Below, in pieces: positions 51,779 through 61,556 of a stretch of 64,000 nt of DNA (the first letter of the stretch is position 1; every line of letters starts with the position of its first letter). The stretch lies in the NCBI GenBank assembly GCA_902826835.1, contig CADEGH010000012.1:50074-114073 (forward strand), given 5' to 3'. A model generated the notes under the pieces. It worked only from the letters and a program-made list of their open reading frames with translations, was not told the origin of the DNA and made no database searches. The position numbers were made by a program, and so were the translations under genes. Origin of the DNA: an uncultured bacterium (GTDB taxonomy: Bacteria > Planctomycetota > GCA-002687715).

Positions 51779-53749
51779 ATGAATGACGCATGGCGTCGAG
51801 GCAGCCCAAGGTCTGTCCTCGCTCTTCTCATCCTGTTCTTGGTTCCATCCCTGGCTCCGGGGCAAACGAATTCAACCGTAGGCTGCAAACCGGAACCCAA
51901 ACTCGAATTGTCGGCCAAGCGCGAGATCAACGGGTTGCCTGGCGAGCGGGAGTGGGACGATGACAACGTCAGCTTTTCGAACACCGGCCTTGATCTCGCC
52001 CTACGGGAGCGCATCCAGCCCTCGAGTACCGGCAGTGCAGACAGCGGCTTCCTCAAGAACGCGGAAACACAGACCTCGCAAGAAGTGACGCCCGACGCCG
52101 CCGCCGGAAAGGTGACCGGAAAACTCACTCTCCACGCAAAGAGCCTCGTCTACCTTTGGGCTGAGGACAATGACACCCTGACGCGAAGCACGAAGGCCCA
52201 GTCTCAGGGAACGATCAAGATCGAGACGATTTGCGATCCCCTCACCCTTCATGCGATTCCACCCAAGGGATCGAACCTCTTCGTGGCAGTCTCGGAGCCA
52301 TCCGGTCGGTTCCGCATGGAAGCATCCCCCCACGTGAGGAAGGTCGGAACTGTCAGGTTGGACATTCGCAAGGCTTGGGCGACTCCCGATGAAGTCTTCG
52401 AAGTTGATATTCACGACACGCTTCAGGTGACGACGACCCAGACCGTCTCGGCCAGCCTCAATCTCGACGGCTCGATTCGCGAGACGGCATCGATCCCGTT
52501 CGCGGGAGGCTTGGCGGCCTCCACCATTCGTTCGCTCTTGGGACTCGGAGGCGTCCTTACCCATTCCTTCAAAGTGACGACCGTCCAATCGGCAGCCATC
52601 AACCAGGACAAAGTTCTGGACTTCAATCGAACCGAGGTGACGCGTCGCACTCAATGCCATGGAAACTCCGACAGTACGGAGCCCTCCGTCCAGACTCACG
52701 TCAACTTGGCGATCTACTCAAATCCATCGAGTGACGAGGGAATCGCCACCGCGGAACTCTGGGGAACGGAGGTCATCACGATCGTCGGCACTCCGGAAAC
52801 GGCATGCGGTGTGAACACCGGCACCTCGACGCCGGGAGGAGGAGGGCCCACCGGGGGCCCCGATCCCACTCCGACTCAAGGCGGGACCGGAAACACCTCA
52901 GTGCCTCCACTCCCTGTACCCCCACCGATCGGTGGGCCGACTCGAGAAGGTCTCCCTCTTCCTCCTCCCAAGGAGGGGGCGACCAAGGATCAAGGCCGAC
53001 GGTCTCCGGATCTCCGCAACCCCGCCTATTCGGTAGGGAGCTCCCATCGCGTCGCCGCCCAGGCCAATCCCGTCGAGGACTTCCGGCGCTCCGCTTGGTT
53101 CGGCCTGCTCGTCGAGGAGAAGTACGCGGGCCATCCGTGCATGCCTTTCTATGTTCGAGTCGCGCCCGACCAGCTAGGGGTCACCTTCGCCAGCATGGGC
53201 ACGGCCTACCAGACGCAAGTGGGGCGAGAGAAAGTCCAGATTCCCATCGAGCCCACGGCTCCCATCGAGTTGACGCCCGGCATTTGGCTCCTCGAATTTC
53301 CGTTCCAAGGTGGAGACCCCGGGTGGGTGCGATTCCAAGCCAGCTTCGACCCCACGTTTCCTGAGGGGAATACCGCCACCAACCACGCTGAACTCTTGGC
53401 CCAGGGATTCACGCTCGGCGAGTTCCGCCCCGGGTCCCACCTGGAACCGAGAATCGAACACCGCGCCCTCATTCGAGCGGCTGGGACCCTCCCCGAGTAC
53501 GCCCCGCTCTCCCGAGTCTGCAATTCTCTCGACTTCACGACGCTCACGATGAGTTGGGAACAGGTTTCGGGCGGCACCGTCGACTGGCAATCGCCTCCCC
53601 GAATCGTCCTCGATCCGTTGTTCGACCAAGCGGCGATCATCTGGAAGGCCTCAGTGCCGCCTGGTCCGAACGCCATTCTCCATGTCACGGTGAGTGACGG
53701 CACGGTGCCGATCACCTTCGAACTCAGCCTCGGCCATTCCGGATCCTGA
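51779..53749 (+). CDS. Secreted protein with Gly/Pro-rich linker, module 2 gene A
   Basis: A 656-residue protein from the ATG at 51779, with GGAG 7 bases upstream, and a signal peptide ending VPSLAPGQ. It has the same plan as the 25230 gene: a beta-rich N-terminal domain with Cys pairs (to about 355), a Gly/Pro/Thr linker (about 362-420) and a C-terminal domain whose core (TPGIWLLEFPFQGGDPGWVR) is clearly homologous. The N-terminal domains are much more diverged. A function is not recognised. It is followed two bases later by gene B. Confidence 0.75.
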   Translation: MNDAWRRGSPRSVLALLILFLVPSLAPGQTNSTVGCKPEPKLELSAKREINGLPGEREWDDDNVSFSNTGLDLALRERIQPSSTGSADSGFLKNAETQTSQEVTPDAAAGKVTGKLTLHAKSLVYLWAEDNDTLTRSTKAQSQGTIKIETICDPLTLHAIPPKGSNLFVAVSEPSGRFRMEASPHVRKVGTVRLDIRKAWATPDEVFEVDIHDTLQVTTTQTVSASLNLDGSIRETASIPFAGGLAASTIRSLLGLGGVLTHSFKVTTVQSAAINQDKVLDFNRTEVTRRTQCHGNSDSTEPSVQTHVNLAIYSNPSSDEGIATAELWGTEVITIVGTPETACGVNTGTSTPGGGGPTGGPDPTPTQGGTGNTSVPPLPVPPPIGGPTREGLPLPPPKEGATKDQGRRSPDLRNPAYSVGSSHRVAAQANPVEDFRRSAWFGLLVEEKYAGHPCMPFYVRVAPDQLGVTFASMGTAYQTQVGREKVQIPIEPTAPIELTPGIWLLEFPFQGGDPGWVRFQASFDPTFPEGNTATNHAELLAQGFTLGEFRPGSHLEPRIEHRALIRAAGTLPEYAPLSRVCNSLDFTTLTMSWEQVSGGTVDWQSPPRIVLDPLFDQAAIIWKASVPPGPNAILHVTVSDGTVPITFELSLGHSGS

Positions 53750-53751
53750 GC

Positions 53752-55911
53752 ATGCTCCCCTCCCTCCTCGTGATGGTGTTGGCATCGATTTTTCCCAAGG
53801 ACGGGATCGATGGCATTGGATCAGCCGCATCGCTCATTCCCGTGCCTATCCAGGTCACGATCGGGGCGGGGGAGTCCATATCTCGCCCAAACCTCGTGAT
53901 CTTCGAGGATGGCTCCGGAAAGCAACTGCGGGTGAAGCTTGACGAGGAGGGAAGGGGAGTCGCAGACCTAGTGTCCGGTAACTACCGGATCCTCGCGCCA
54001 CCGGAACTGGGGATCGCCCTGGTACCGGACCGACTTCGCTGGCGACCCGAGAAACTGGACACCCCGGATTCCGGGACGCTCCAGCTTCGGGCCTACCTCG
54101 GCGTCGACTTGGATCTCGTGATTCAACACTCTGACGAGACCGACTTAACCAACTCATCGGTCGCGCTGGAATCCGAGACCCACAAGAAGGTGCGCGTCCT
54201 GTTTCGTGCAGAGGATCGTGGTCTGCGTCGTCGCGTTCCCCGCGGAATCTATTCCGTGCCCCTTACGAACGTCGATCGGCGGTTCGAGATTGCCAGGGAT
54301 GGGCAGGTCGGCTCCCTTCAAATTCGTCTCGAAGGACCTATCCCGGTGAGCGCCACCCTCTCGGTCATCACCCGCTCGCGAGTGCCGTTCACCTTCGAGA
54401 TCGAGATTCAGGACTCGATGGGGCAACCCATCGAGCGCGATCGCTTTCTCCACGCCGAGGTCCGCTGGTCCGAGATCAGCGCGATCGCCGAATTCGAAAT
54501 GAAGAACGGACACAGTTATTTGATCGCGCGGAAGGACGCCGGCTTCATGTTTCAACTCGCGGACGGCAAGGCGACTCTGCGACTCGCGAGCCCATTTCTG
54601 TCGGGCCCCCTGGAATCCGAGATCCTCGGACCCACGGAATCCAATCACTACGTGACCGAAAAAGTGGTCTTCGATCCCTATCCGGGGGAACTACTCCTCG
54701 AGGCCGTGCCGGAGCCGGGGACTCCGCCGGAACCCTTGACATTCATCTTGCACCTGACTCCGGACGAGGATCCGGTTTGTCATCAGTTCGTGGTCCAGAT
54801 GGACGCACAAGGTCGAGCCCGCCTCCCCGGCACTCGCTACCCGTTCATCTATCACGCCCAGTCGATGAGCGCGGACTACGATTTGGAGATCGTACCCGGA
54901 CACAATCGCACCACGGGCTCACGATCGGAGCCCGGCGGTCCGCTTCAGTTCCGTTACCGTCGGGTACGCACGGTGCGACTGGGCATCCAAACCGGCAATG
55001 CCGATATTCCGATCGGCACACTCGCGGCAGGGCCACAACTCTTCTACGTCCAACCCATCGAGGCTATTCAAGCTCCGGCGTCCTCCCTTCGTACCTACAG
55101 CGCGCGGCTCCGGCACGAGTGGATTCACGAGGAAAAGGGCGAACGCTCGATCGATCTCGGAGCCCTTCCACACGGGCGGTACCGCGCCGTCCTTTTTTCG
55201 CCGCCCCACGGCACTGCTCAAACGGAGTTCGAGGTGGCGGCCGACGGCGCGAAAATCGACTCCCCGCTCGCACTCGAAGCTCCGGGCCCTCCCCTGCACG
55301 GTCGGGTAATAACCACCCAACCAGGACCCTTGATCGTCGTGGACGGTCGCATCCCATTGACTCTGTGCACCTCGCTTCAACTGCTATTTCCTCTCGCCTC
55401 GGGCCAGTCCGCGGTCGCGGCGGTCGAAGAGGACGGAAGCTTCCGTCTCGGAGCACATCAACCGCGCTCACCGTGGCTGACACTTCTGTCTCCCGGTCGA
55501 GGAAGCTGGGTGGTCGCAAAATCGGAGTTCCTTGCCGATCGCGCCGTCGAACTGAAGGAGAATTCGGATCTCGGTGTTCTCGAAGCCGAAGTGCAGATTG
55601 CCGACAGCCCGATTCCCAAACACCTCACCCTCATCGTCACTTCCCTCCACGGTGGTGAGAGCGCCAATCCCAATTCGGAGCTGCGCGCGGAGGACCTTCA
55701 GGCCTTCCCGCTCCAAGAGAACGGCCGGTTTCGCGTCTTCGGCATCCTGCCCGGAAGCTACCGAGTCGGTCTCTGTGTCCACGAGACCACCGCAAAAGAC
55801 GGCAAGCTCACCCGCAGCTTCCAGTACCTGCCCGAAACCCTCCGCACTCTCACCATCGAACCCAAAACCCACCGCCTGACCTGGTCCCTCCCCTCCGCCC
55901 GCTTCCGTTGA
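53752..55911 (+). CDS. Exported beta-sandwich repeat protein, module 2 gene B
   Basis: A 719-residue protein, identical in length to its paralogue at 27152, starting 2 bases after gene A. A short hydrophobic N-terminus (MLPSLLVMVLASIF) may serve as a signal. Several carboxypeptidase-regulatory-like beta sandwiches follow; the last, ENGRFRVFGILPGSYRVGL, matches TGRVEISGFLPGQYRMVVA of the paralogue, and both end with an SLDL or TLTI strand after a YxPxTxR motif (YLPETLRTLTI and YAPDTVRSMDL). No catalytic motif. Presumably partner of gene A outside the cell membrane. Confidence 0.7.
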   Translation: MLPSLLVMVLASIFPKDGIDGIGSAASLIPVPIQVTIGAGESISRPNLVIFEDGSGKQLRVKLDEEGRGVADLVSGNYRILAPPELGIALVPDRLRWRPEKLDTPDSGTLQLRAYLGVDLDLVIQHSDETDLTNSSVALESETHKKVRVLFRAEDRGLRRRVPRGIYSVPLTNVDRRFEIARDGQVGSLQIRLEGPIPVSATLSVITRSRVPFTFEIEIQDSMGQPIERDRFLHAEVRWSEISAIAEFEMKNGHSYLIARKDAGFMFQLADGKATLRLASPFLSGPLESEILGPTESNHYVTEKVVFDPYPGELLLEAVPEPGTPPEPLTFILHLTPDEDPVCHQFVVQMDAQGRARLPGTRYPFIYHAQSMSADYDLEIVPGHNRTTGSRSEPGGPLQFRYRRVRTVRLGIQTGNADIPIGTLAAGPQLFYVQPIEAIQAPASSLRTYSARLRHEWIHEEKGERSIDLGALPHGRYRAVLFSPPHGTAQTEFEVAADGAKIDSPLALEAPGPPLHGRVITTQPGPLIVVDGRIPLTLCTSLQLLFPLASGQSAVAAVEEDGSFRLGAHQPRSPWLTLLSPGRGSWVVAKSEFLADRAVELKENSDLGVLEAEVQIADSPIPKHLTLIVTSLHGGESANPNSELRAEDLQAFPLQENGRFRVFGILPGSYRVGLCVHETTAKDGKLTRSFQYLPETLRTLTIEPKTHRLTWSLPSARFR

Positions 55912-55962
55912 ATGAGGTCGGTCGACCGACTGCGGAATACCCCAGCGTAGACGCCAGGTTGT

Positions 55963-57627
55963 TCAGTGCGGCTTGAGTAGACCCTTGCGATCGAGATCCA
56001 GGATCTCCGCCACGAGATCACTCACTCTCGATTCCGCCGCTGCGATTCGAGCCTTCTTTTCCTCCGCGGTGCCAAGAAATCTCGAGTCTGAAGTCAAGAT
56101 ATCGGAGAGGAGACGCCACTGCACGTCAGCGGAACGAAACGACGAGACCGAGGCCGCGCTCAGTCGGCTTTCCTCCAGGACTCCGCGCCGCCAGTCTTCG
56201 TACTGGAGCATCACAGAATGGAGATCGTAGTCCCCCAGATCCATGGCTCCCTCTCCAACGTTCACCTCGCGACGGGTCAACGAGCCGTTCAATAGAGCAC
56301 AACAGAGATTGACGACAGGTCCTCCTTCCCACTGAGTCAGCAGCTTGTCTCCTGCCACTGATAGGCGATAGGTTCCGGGCTGAATATCCGAAACCTCGAC
56401 AACGCCGTCATCCCCACCGATACTGGACCTCCACCGCTGATGTTCGGTCGATCGTAAGGCCAATCGGACGCGAATCGGCTGCCCTCGATAGGTCGCACGC
56501 ATCCGCACGCGGCCAGAACCACTCACCTCCAATTCGAAGGGCCCGTAGGAACCCGGTCCGGGGATTTCGACGACCTCGGGCAAATGGAGAAACAACCCCA
56601 ACCTGTCGACCACACCGAGTTCGTAGCGCCCCGCCGCCATCCCGGCAATTTCAAATTGGGAAGTTCCGTCTCCATCGTTCGCGACAATCGGGACCCGACG
56701 GCTAGACAAACGCTCTTCGATAAATGTCCCCCCCACCAGGCTGTCCCCAGTGGGTTCGTCAAACCGCCCGCCAAGAGGATGTTTGACCGCGGCGACAAAC
56801 AAATCCCGCCTGGGCGTCTCTTTGCGCAGCTGCACTGACCCAAAAATGACCGCACCGGGCGCCATGGGAACAATGACCACGGTGGGGTGGTCGAGCGACG
56901 AATCAGAGAGCTGAACCGGAAAGTTGATCGTGGGCGCGCCCTCGACAACAACATACAAGTCGATGCCGGAATGAACGCAGGCGATCAGTCCAGAGATGCC
57001 CGCTTCGAGCGACACAGGGTAGGTCTCCGAGCGCCCTCCCACGCGGGCCCCGGTCTCCCCGCCCAGGCGCTGGCCGCCAGTTCCTCGTCGATTGAGTGTG
57101 ATCTGGCATCGCGCAGGCGGACTCGGAGTCCAAGCCGAGAAATTCAGAATGAACGCGAATTCGCCCGAGCCCGCCATCGCTGAGAGTACGAGTGTCTGCA
57201 CAAGGCGATGATCCACCACTTGCGGGGCCAAGTGCGTCCGTAGAGGTCTGAATCCGCGCGCCTGGACTTCGACCAATGCTGCCGGGTCATCGAGCCGAGA
57301 CTCCCATGTCACCAAACCCTGTGCCCCTGCGGATCCACTCCATGCGATACGACCTGCGACCACGATCTTGATCAGGGCATTCGCTACGGGGCCCTCGAGC
57401 TCATCCACGACCCGAAACAACGTGGATGCCTCTGTGAAACTGCGGACCTCGGTCGGTTTCAAACTCTCGGGCTCCGCTATGGGGCTTTGAATCCTCGGCG
57501 GATCATCTTTGGTAGCAACCGGAATGACGGGTACGTCTGGATTCGGTCGGCTCGTTGCCCACCGAAGTATACCCAGGCCGATCAAGGCCAGCACCAACCA
57601 CAGAACAACCCGCCGTGATTCTTTCAT
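55963..57627 (-). CDS. Membrane-anchored protein with carboxypeptidase-regulatory-like domains
   Basis: A 554-residue protein from the ATG at 57627; a TTG seven codons upstream is less likely. One N-terminal membrane segment (about 8-24, VVLWLVLALIGLGILRW) is followed by a linker and several transthyretin-like beta sandwiches, for example FRVVDELEGPVANALIKIVV, FEIAGMAAGRYELGVVD and VEVSDIQPGTYRLSVAG. The C-terminal 90 residues form charged helices. It resembles module gene B in fold but not in detail. It probably shares a transcript with the small secreted protein upstream. Confidence 0.65.
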   Translation of the reverse strand: MKESRRVVLWLVLALIGLGILRWATSRPNPDVPVIPVATKDDPPRIQSPIAEPESLKPTEVRSFTEASTLFRVVDELEGPVANALIKIVVAGRIAWSGSAGAQGLVTWESRLDDPAALVEVQARGFRPLRTHLAPQVVDHRLVQTLVLSAMAGSGEFAFILNFSAWTPSPPARCQITLNRRGTGGQRLGGETGARVGGRSETYPVSLEAGISGLIACVHSGIDLYVVVEGAPTINFPVQLSDSSLDHPTVVIVPMAPGAVIFGSVQLRKETPRRDLFVAAVKHPLGGRFDEPTGDSLVGGTFIEERLSSRRVPIVANDGDGTSQFEIAGMAAGRYELGVVDRLGLFLHLPEVVEIPGPGSYGPFELEVSGSGRVRMRATYRGQPIRVRLALRSTEHQRWRSSIGGDDGVVEVSDIQPGTYRLSVAGDKLLTQWEGGPVVNLCCALLNGSLTRREVNVGEGAMDLGDYDLHSVMLQYEDWRRGVLEESRLSAASVSSFRSADVQWRLLSDILTSDSRFLGTAEEKKARIAAAESRVSDLVAEILDLDRKGLLKPH

Positions 57628-57675
57628 GAGTGAGTTTCCCGAACGCAACCCAATTCGATCAGCTCGCTGCGGTGG

Positions 57676-58062
57676 TCAGCTTTGACTCCACTTTCCGGCA
57701 AGCACCCATCCCGTGCCAGGGCACAGTACCCAGATATAGTGAATCCCAGTAGGAATGAGTGATCCCAGCGGCCCGTAGTTGGTGTTGCCCGGAGGAACTC
57801 CTACCTCGACCGTGGGGTTGCTCGAGGACGACGCAGAGTTATTAAGCCTCCCCGTAACCGCCTGCCCGAATCCGTTACCCGTCGTGGCAGTGTCGGACGC
57901 GCCGGCATTGACGACAGATCCGCTCGGAGGCTGACACTCCGCATCAACGAGGGTGACCGTCGTGCCATTGATAGTGACAGTCAATTGCCCCCAAAGCGGC
58001 GACTGCAGCAAGAGACAAGTTGTCAGGATAGCAATTGACAATTTACCAATCGAAGAGATCAT
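57676..58062 (-). CDS. Small secreted protein of unknown function
   Basis: A 128-residue protein with a clear signal peptide (to about residue 25, ending SPLWGQ) and a mature part rich in Gly, Ser, Thr and Asn. It has two Cys residues (Cys43 and Cys114 approximately) that could form a disulfide. A GAGG ribosome site lies 9 bases upstream and a near-consensus promoter about 80 bases upstream. No family recognised. First gene of a two-gene unit with the 554-residue protein. Confidence 0.65.
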   Translation of the reverse strand: MISSIGKLSIAILTTCLLLQSPLWGQLTVTINGTTVTLVDAECQPPSGSVVNAGASDTATTGNGFGQAVTGRLNNSASSSSNPTVEVGVPPGNTNYGPLGSLIPTGIHYIWVLCPGTGWVLAGKWSQS

Positions 58063-58141
58063 TATCTTCTACCTCAAAATGTCCCACTCGCCACTCGCCA
58101 CGACCGTCGCGCGAGAGCCGAGAGCCCGCGGAAACTTTCGT

Positions 58142-58170
58142 AGGGTAGTGGTCAGCCTCATTCCTGTCAA
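58142..58170 (-). promoter_or_regulatory. Near-consensus sigma-70 promoter
   Basis: Read on the minus strand: TTGACA (58170-58165), 17-base spacer, TACCCT (58147-58142). It is placed to drive the small secreted protein gene and the gene after it. Confidence 0.65.
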
Positions 58171-58188
58171 GCAGGATCTTCAGGGTTT

Positions 58189-60801
58189 TCACTTCATAAT
58201 TCCGGCCGCCCGGAGGCCGATGCGGTCCACGCGGGTGCTGGGGGCGCCGGCGGAGCGTTTGCAGGAGCGGGTGGCGGCGGCTCGGTCGGTGTGGTCACCA
58301 CCCCGGTGGACTCGGACCTCGCCAAGACTCGAATAGCGCGCGCCGTCGCCTTCGCGGAACGGCTGATCGTAGGTCGTAAATCCGTCGAGACACCACTCGC
58401 ACACGTTGCCGTAGACGTGGTGGAGACCGAACGGATTGGGGCGGAGGGTGTGGATGGGCGCGTGCAGAATGAACCCGTCATCCAATTCCGGCCAGTCCGC
58501 GGCGTGGGCGAATCGTGCGCCTCCCCGCACCGAAGCTTGGTCCGCGAGATTGACGGCGCCGATCAAGGAGTCCCGGTCGTTCCCGGTCCACCAAACGGTG
58601 TCCTTGCCTCCGCGTGCAGCGTATTCCCACTGCGCCTCCGTGGGCAAAACCAGACCGATTCGGCGCAACATTTCGACACAGTCGTGCCAGGACACCATTT
58701 CCACCGGATGGAGGACGGTGAGCGGAATCATCGGCTTCGGCTTGTGTTCGTTGGCCTCGTGGCGCGCGGGATTGCGGCCCATCACGGTCGTCCATTGGGC
58801 CTGGGAAACCTCGTACTTCCCAACCAGAAAGGGGCGCAAGGGAATCAGCGAGACCGGACTGTCCTGAGCATCGTTGGCCTCGGGGTCGTAGCGATGGCCA
58901 CCGGGATCGCGGGATTGAGCGCCAATCCAACTGTCCCCGCCGGGAAGCAACACGAGAACGATTCCGCACTTGGGGGGTATCCGTAGTTCCCCGTCGGAGT
59001 TGCGTGAGGGAATCGGGCCTTCGTGCGAACTCCAATGCAGAAACTCCTCGAAACCGGATTCCGAGTCGGGCCCGAGCGGGAGCAGACCCAATTGGGGCGA
59101 AAACTCGATGCCCCGATAGGACGGATTGGATTGGACGCGTCGCACACATTCTTGCCAAGCCACAGTCGGCTCGACGATCGTACGGAGCGGGAGCTCCAAG
59201 GCGGACTTTCGCCGCCGGTCGATGTCGGCGATGACACCACCGTCACCCTCGAATCGCTCCAGAGTCTTCATCAGCCGCGCGAGAAGGTCGTGCTCCCATT
59301 GGGTTTCGGTATCCGTGAATCGAACCTGGTCCGGGAACTCGGGAATAATCGGCAACGCGGTTCGGCGCATCTCGGCGAGCGTCGTCTCGTGCAAGACCCG
59401 CCGAGCGACCACTCGCTTGGCGTCGCGCTGCCACTGCTCGTAGGCGGCCACCTGCTCGGGGTGAGCCGGCCAAAGGCGATCTGCCTGGGCAAGCAGCTCA
59501 TCCAAGCGATGTTGATCGGCGAGCCGCTGAACTTTCTCCAGCGCCTGGCTCTTGGCTCGCGCCTCGGAGTCGGCTCGCGCGGCCGACGCGGCCGCGCGAT
59601 TGCGTTCGATCGCCGTCACAATAAGCGCCGCAACGACGGAGAGGAATACCAAGGCGACTGCGACAACGGCAGCCGCATGGCGACGCACGAAGCGACTCGC
59701 CAAATACAGGCGGTGGGTCGATCGCGCGGTGATCGGTTGGTTTGCAAGCGAACGTCGCAAATCGTCCGCCATCGCGGTTGCGGTCGGATAACGCCGGTCT
59801 TGGTCCTTCTCGAGTGCGCAGGCGACGATGGCCTCGATATCACCGCGGAGCTCGGATCGCAGACTGCCAAGGCGGGGCGGGACCTCCTCGCGGATTCGTT
59901 GCAGCGCCTCCATGAGGGATCGCCCCTCGAGGTCGAGCGGAGGCTTACCGACGAGGAGCTCGAATAGCACCGCCCCGAGCCCGTAGACATCGGATCGGGT
60001 GTCGATCGCTCGACTGTCCCCCCTCGCCTGTTCCGGGCTCATCGTGTTCAACGTGCCCACGATATGGCCCACCGTCGAGTCCAAGGTAGCCGACGCTCCG
60101 TCGGAGTTGGTGAGCCGAGCCACTCCGAAATCGAGAATTTTCGGTTGCCCGGAAGCGTCGAGCAGGATGTTGGAAGGCTTGAGGTCGCGGTGGATGACAC
60201 CCCGTTGGTGCGCGTGGGCGGCCGCGTCACAGACCTTCGCCATCAAGCTCACCCGCTCACGAACCCGAAGGCCGCGATCTTGCGCAGCCACCGTGATCGG
60301 CGCTCCCAGGACGAGTTCCATCGCAAACCAAGGAGTCTCGCCGGAAGGAAGCGGCTCGACCCCAGCCGCGTAGACCTGAGCGATCCCCGCGTGCTGGAGA
60401 TGCGCAAGTATGTCGGACTCGAGCTCGAATCGCGCGCGCCACGCGGCCGCACCCGGCCTGACCACCTTGATGGCAACTTGCCGCGCCGGCCTATCTTGCT
60501 CAGCCAAGTAGACCGTGCCCATTCCCCCGGACCCGATGGGGCGCAGGACCCGAAACGGCCCGAGCATCGTGCCTTCCGAGAGCGTAGGAACATTGGCCGC
60601 ACCGGTCCCGCGCCGCGGGCGGTGGTATCCGAACGACTCGCCCTCCGAGTCCGCTTCGAGCATCGTCGAGAGTTCCCGGGCCAGAGCGGGCTCGGTGGCA
60701 AACAGCTCGGCAAGGAAGACCTCTCGATCCTCGCCGGTGAGTTCGCGGGCTTTGTGGAAAGCAGCCTCGAGCTTCGAAAAAGACTCCGAAGTGGGCTCCA
60801 T
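58189..60801 (-). CDS. Membrane Ser/Thr kinase with formylglycine-generating-enzyme-like C-terminus
   Basis: An 870-residue protein; its ATG shares one base with the sigma-factor stop (TGATG). The Hanks kinase (about 82-350) has GSGGMGTVYLAE, VAIKVV, HRDLKPSN, DFGVARL and GTLNTMSPEQ. A membrane helix (AAAVVAVALVFLSVVAALIV) follows at about 385-405, then a coiled coil, then a C-terminal SUMF1/FGE-sulfatase-like domain (about 640-868) with KYEVSQAQWTTVMG, LPTEAQWEYAARGG, GNVCEWCLDGF and GLRAAG. Most proteins with this domain are not sulfatase activators; here it is more likely a sensor or ligand-binding part outside the membrane. Confidence 0.9.
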   Translation of the reverse strand: MEPTSESFSKLEAAFHKARELTGEDREVFLAELFATEPALARELSTMLEADSEGESFGYHRPRRGTGAANVPTLSEGTMLGPFRVLRPIGSGGMGTVYLAEQDRPARQVAIKVVRPGAAAWRARFELESDILAHLQHAGIAQVYAAGVEPLPSGETPWFAMELVLGAPITVAAQDRGLRVRERVSLMAKVCDAAAHAHQRGVIHRDLKPSNILLDASGQPKILDFGVARLTNSDGASATLDSTVGHIVGTLNTMSPEQARGDSRAIDTRSDVYGLGAVLFELLVGKPPLDLEGRSLMEALQRIREEVPPRLGSLRSELRGDIEAIVACALEKDQDRRYPTATAMADDLRRSLANQPITARSTHRLYLASRFVRRHAAAVVAVALVFLSVVAALIVTAIERNRAAASAARADSEARAKSQALEKVQRLADQHRLDELLAQADRLWPAHPEQVAAYEQWQRDAKRVVARRVLHETTLAEMRRTALPIIPEFPDQVRFTDTETQWEHDLLARLMKTLERFEGDGGVIADIDRRRKSALELPLRTIVEPTVAWQECVRRVQSNPSYRGIEFSPQLGLLPLGPDSESGFEEFLHWSSHEGPIPSRNSDGELRIPPKCGIVLVLLPGGDSWIGAQSRDPGGHRYDPEANDAQDSPVSLIPLRPFLVGKYEVSQAQWTTVMGRNPARHEANEHKPKPMIPLTVLHPVEMVSWHDCVEMLRRIGLVLPTEAQWEYAARGGKDTVWWTGNDRDSLIGAVNLADQASVRGGARFAHAADWPELDDGFILHAPIHTLRPNPFGLHHVYGNVCEWCLDGFTTYDQPFREGDGARYSSLGEVRVHRGGDHTDRAAATRSCKRSAGAPSTRVDRIGLRAAGIMK

Positions 60802-61376
60802 CACTCGCGCGTGCGTCCTTGGAGGCGAGACTTCAGCCAGGCCCGAGCGAACGTCCAATCGGCCTTCACGGTGGCGGGGGCGACGCTCAAGGCCGTGGCG
60901 GTTTCTTCGATGCTGAAGCCCGAGTAGTAACGGAGGAGCACGACTTCGTGTTTGCGCGCATCCAGACGCTCGAGTTCCCCGAGCAGATCCTCCAGCGCGA
61001 GAATCTCCTCCCACTGCTTCGATTCCGCGTCCTCGACTTCCCGGAGCGGCTCCGGGCGCTCTCCGCCTCCCCGGCGAAGCCTCCGGGCCTTGCGAGCGCG
61101 CTCGACGAGAATGCGGCGCATCGCCAGCGCGGCCGCTCCGAAGAAGTGCCGCCGGTGCTCGAAGTTCGCGGGCTCGGCCCCGAAGAGCCGGACCCATGCC
61201 TCGTGAACCAAGGCCGTCGGCTCGAGCGTCCGCGCCTGTCCGTCGCCTTGGAGTTCCCGGCGGGCCATCCCTCGGAGCTCATCGTAAACACGCTCGAGCA
61301 GGGCGGTTTCCGCGCCGGGGGAACCCGCCCCCACCGCGTTCAGGATCTCGGTCAAGTTTTGGATGCGGTCCGTCAT
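60801..61376 (-). CDS. ECF sigma factor coupled to the FGE-like kinase
   Basis: A 191-residue protein from the ATG at 61376 (MTDRIQNLTEILNAVGAG). The block LEPTALVHEAWVRLFG with RRHFFGAAALAMRRILVERAR is characteristic of the ECF subfamily that lacks an anti-sigma and is paired with Ser/Thr kinases. Region 4 is LDARKHEVVLLRYYSGFSIEETATALSVAPATVKADWTFARAWL. One-base overlap with the kinase gene implies direct pairing, probably with regulation by phosphorylation. The frame is open upstream but without coding character. Confidence 0.9.
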   Translation of the reverse strand: MTDRIQNLTEILNAVGAGSPGAETALLERVYDELRGMARRELQGDGQARTLEPTALVHEAWVRLFGAEPANFEHRRHFFGAAALAMRRILVERARKARRLRRGGGERPEPLREVEDAESKQWEEILALEDLLGELERLDARKHEVVLLRYYSGFSIEETATALSVAPATVKADWTFARAWLKSRLQGRTRE

Positions 61377-61556
61377 CGACTCGTTCGCAGTCAGCGTCTC
61401 GACCCCTGGCCAGAGCCCCGGGAGCACTTTCGGATTTTTCTTTGGCCAATCTACCCGGAAAGCAGCGCACGGGGGCGGAAGGGCAAGCCTCCCGCGGGGC
61501 GCCCGGCTCCGGGTCGGTTCCCGCCCGAGCTTCCGTCGCGGGTCACGGAACTCCCC

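Noticed and set aside
58189..60801. True formylglycine-generating enzyme for sulfatases
   Set aside because: The FGE-like domain is fused to a kinase, no sulfatase gene is in the window, and the paired active-site cysteines of aerobic FGE are not evident.
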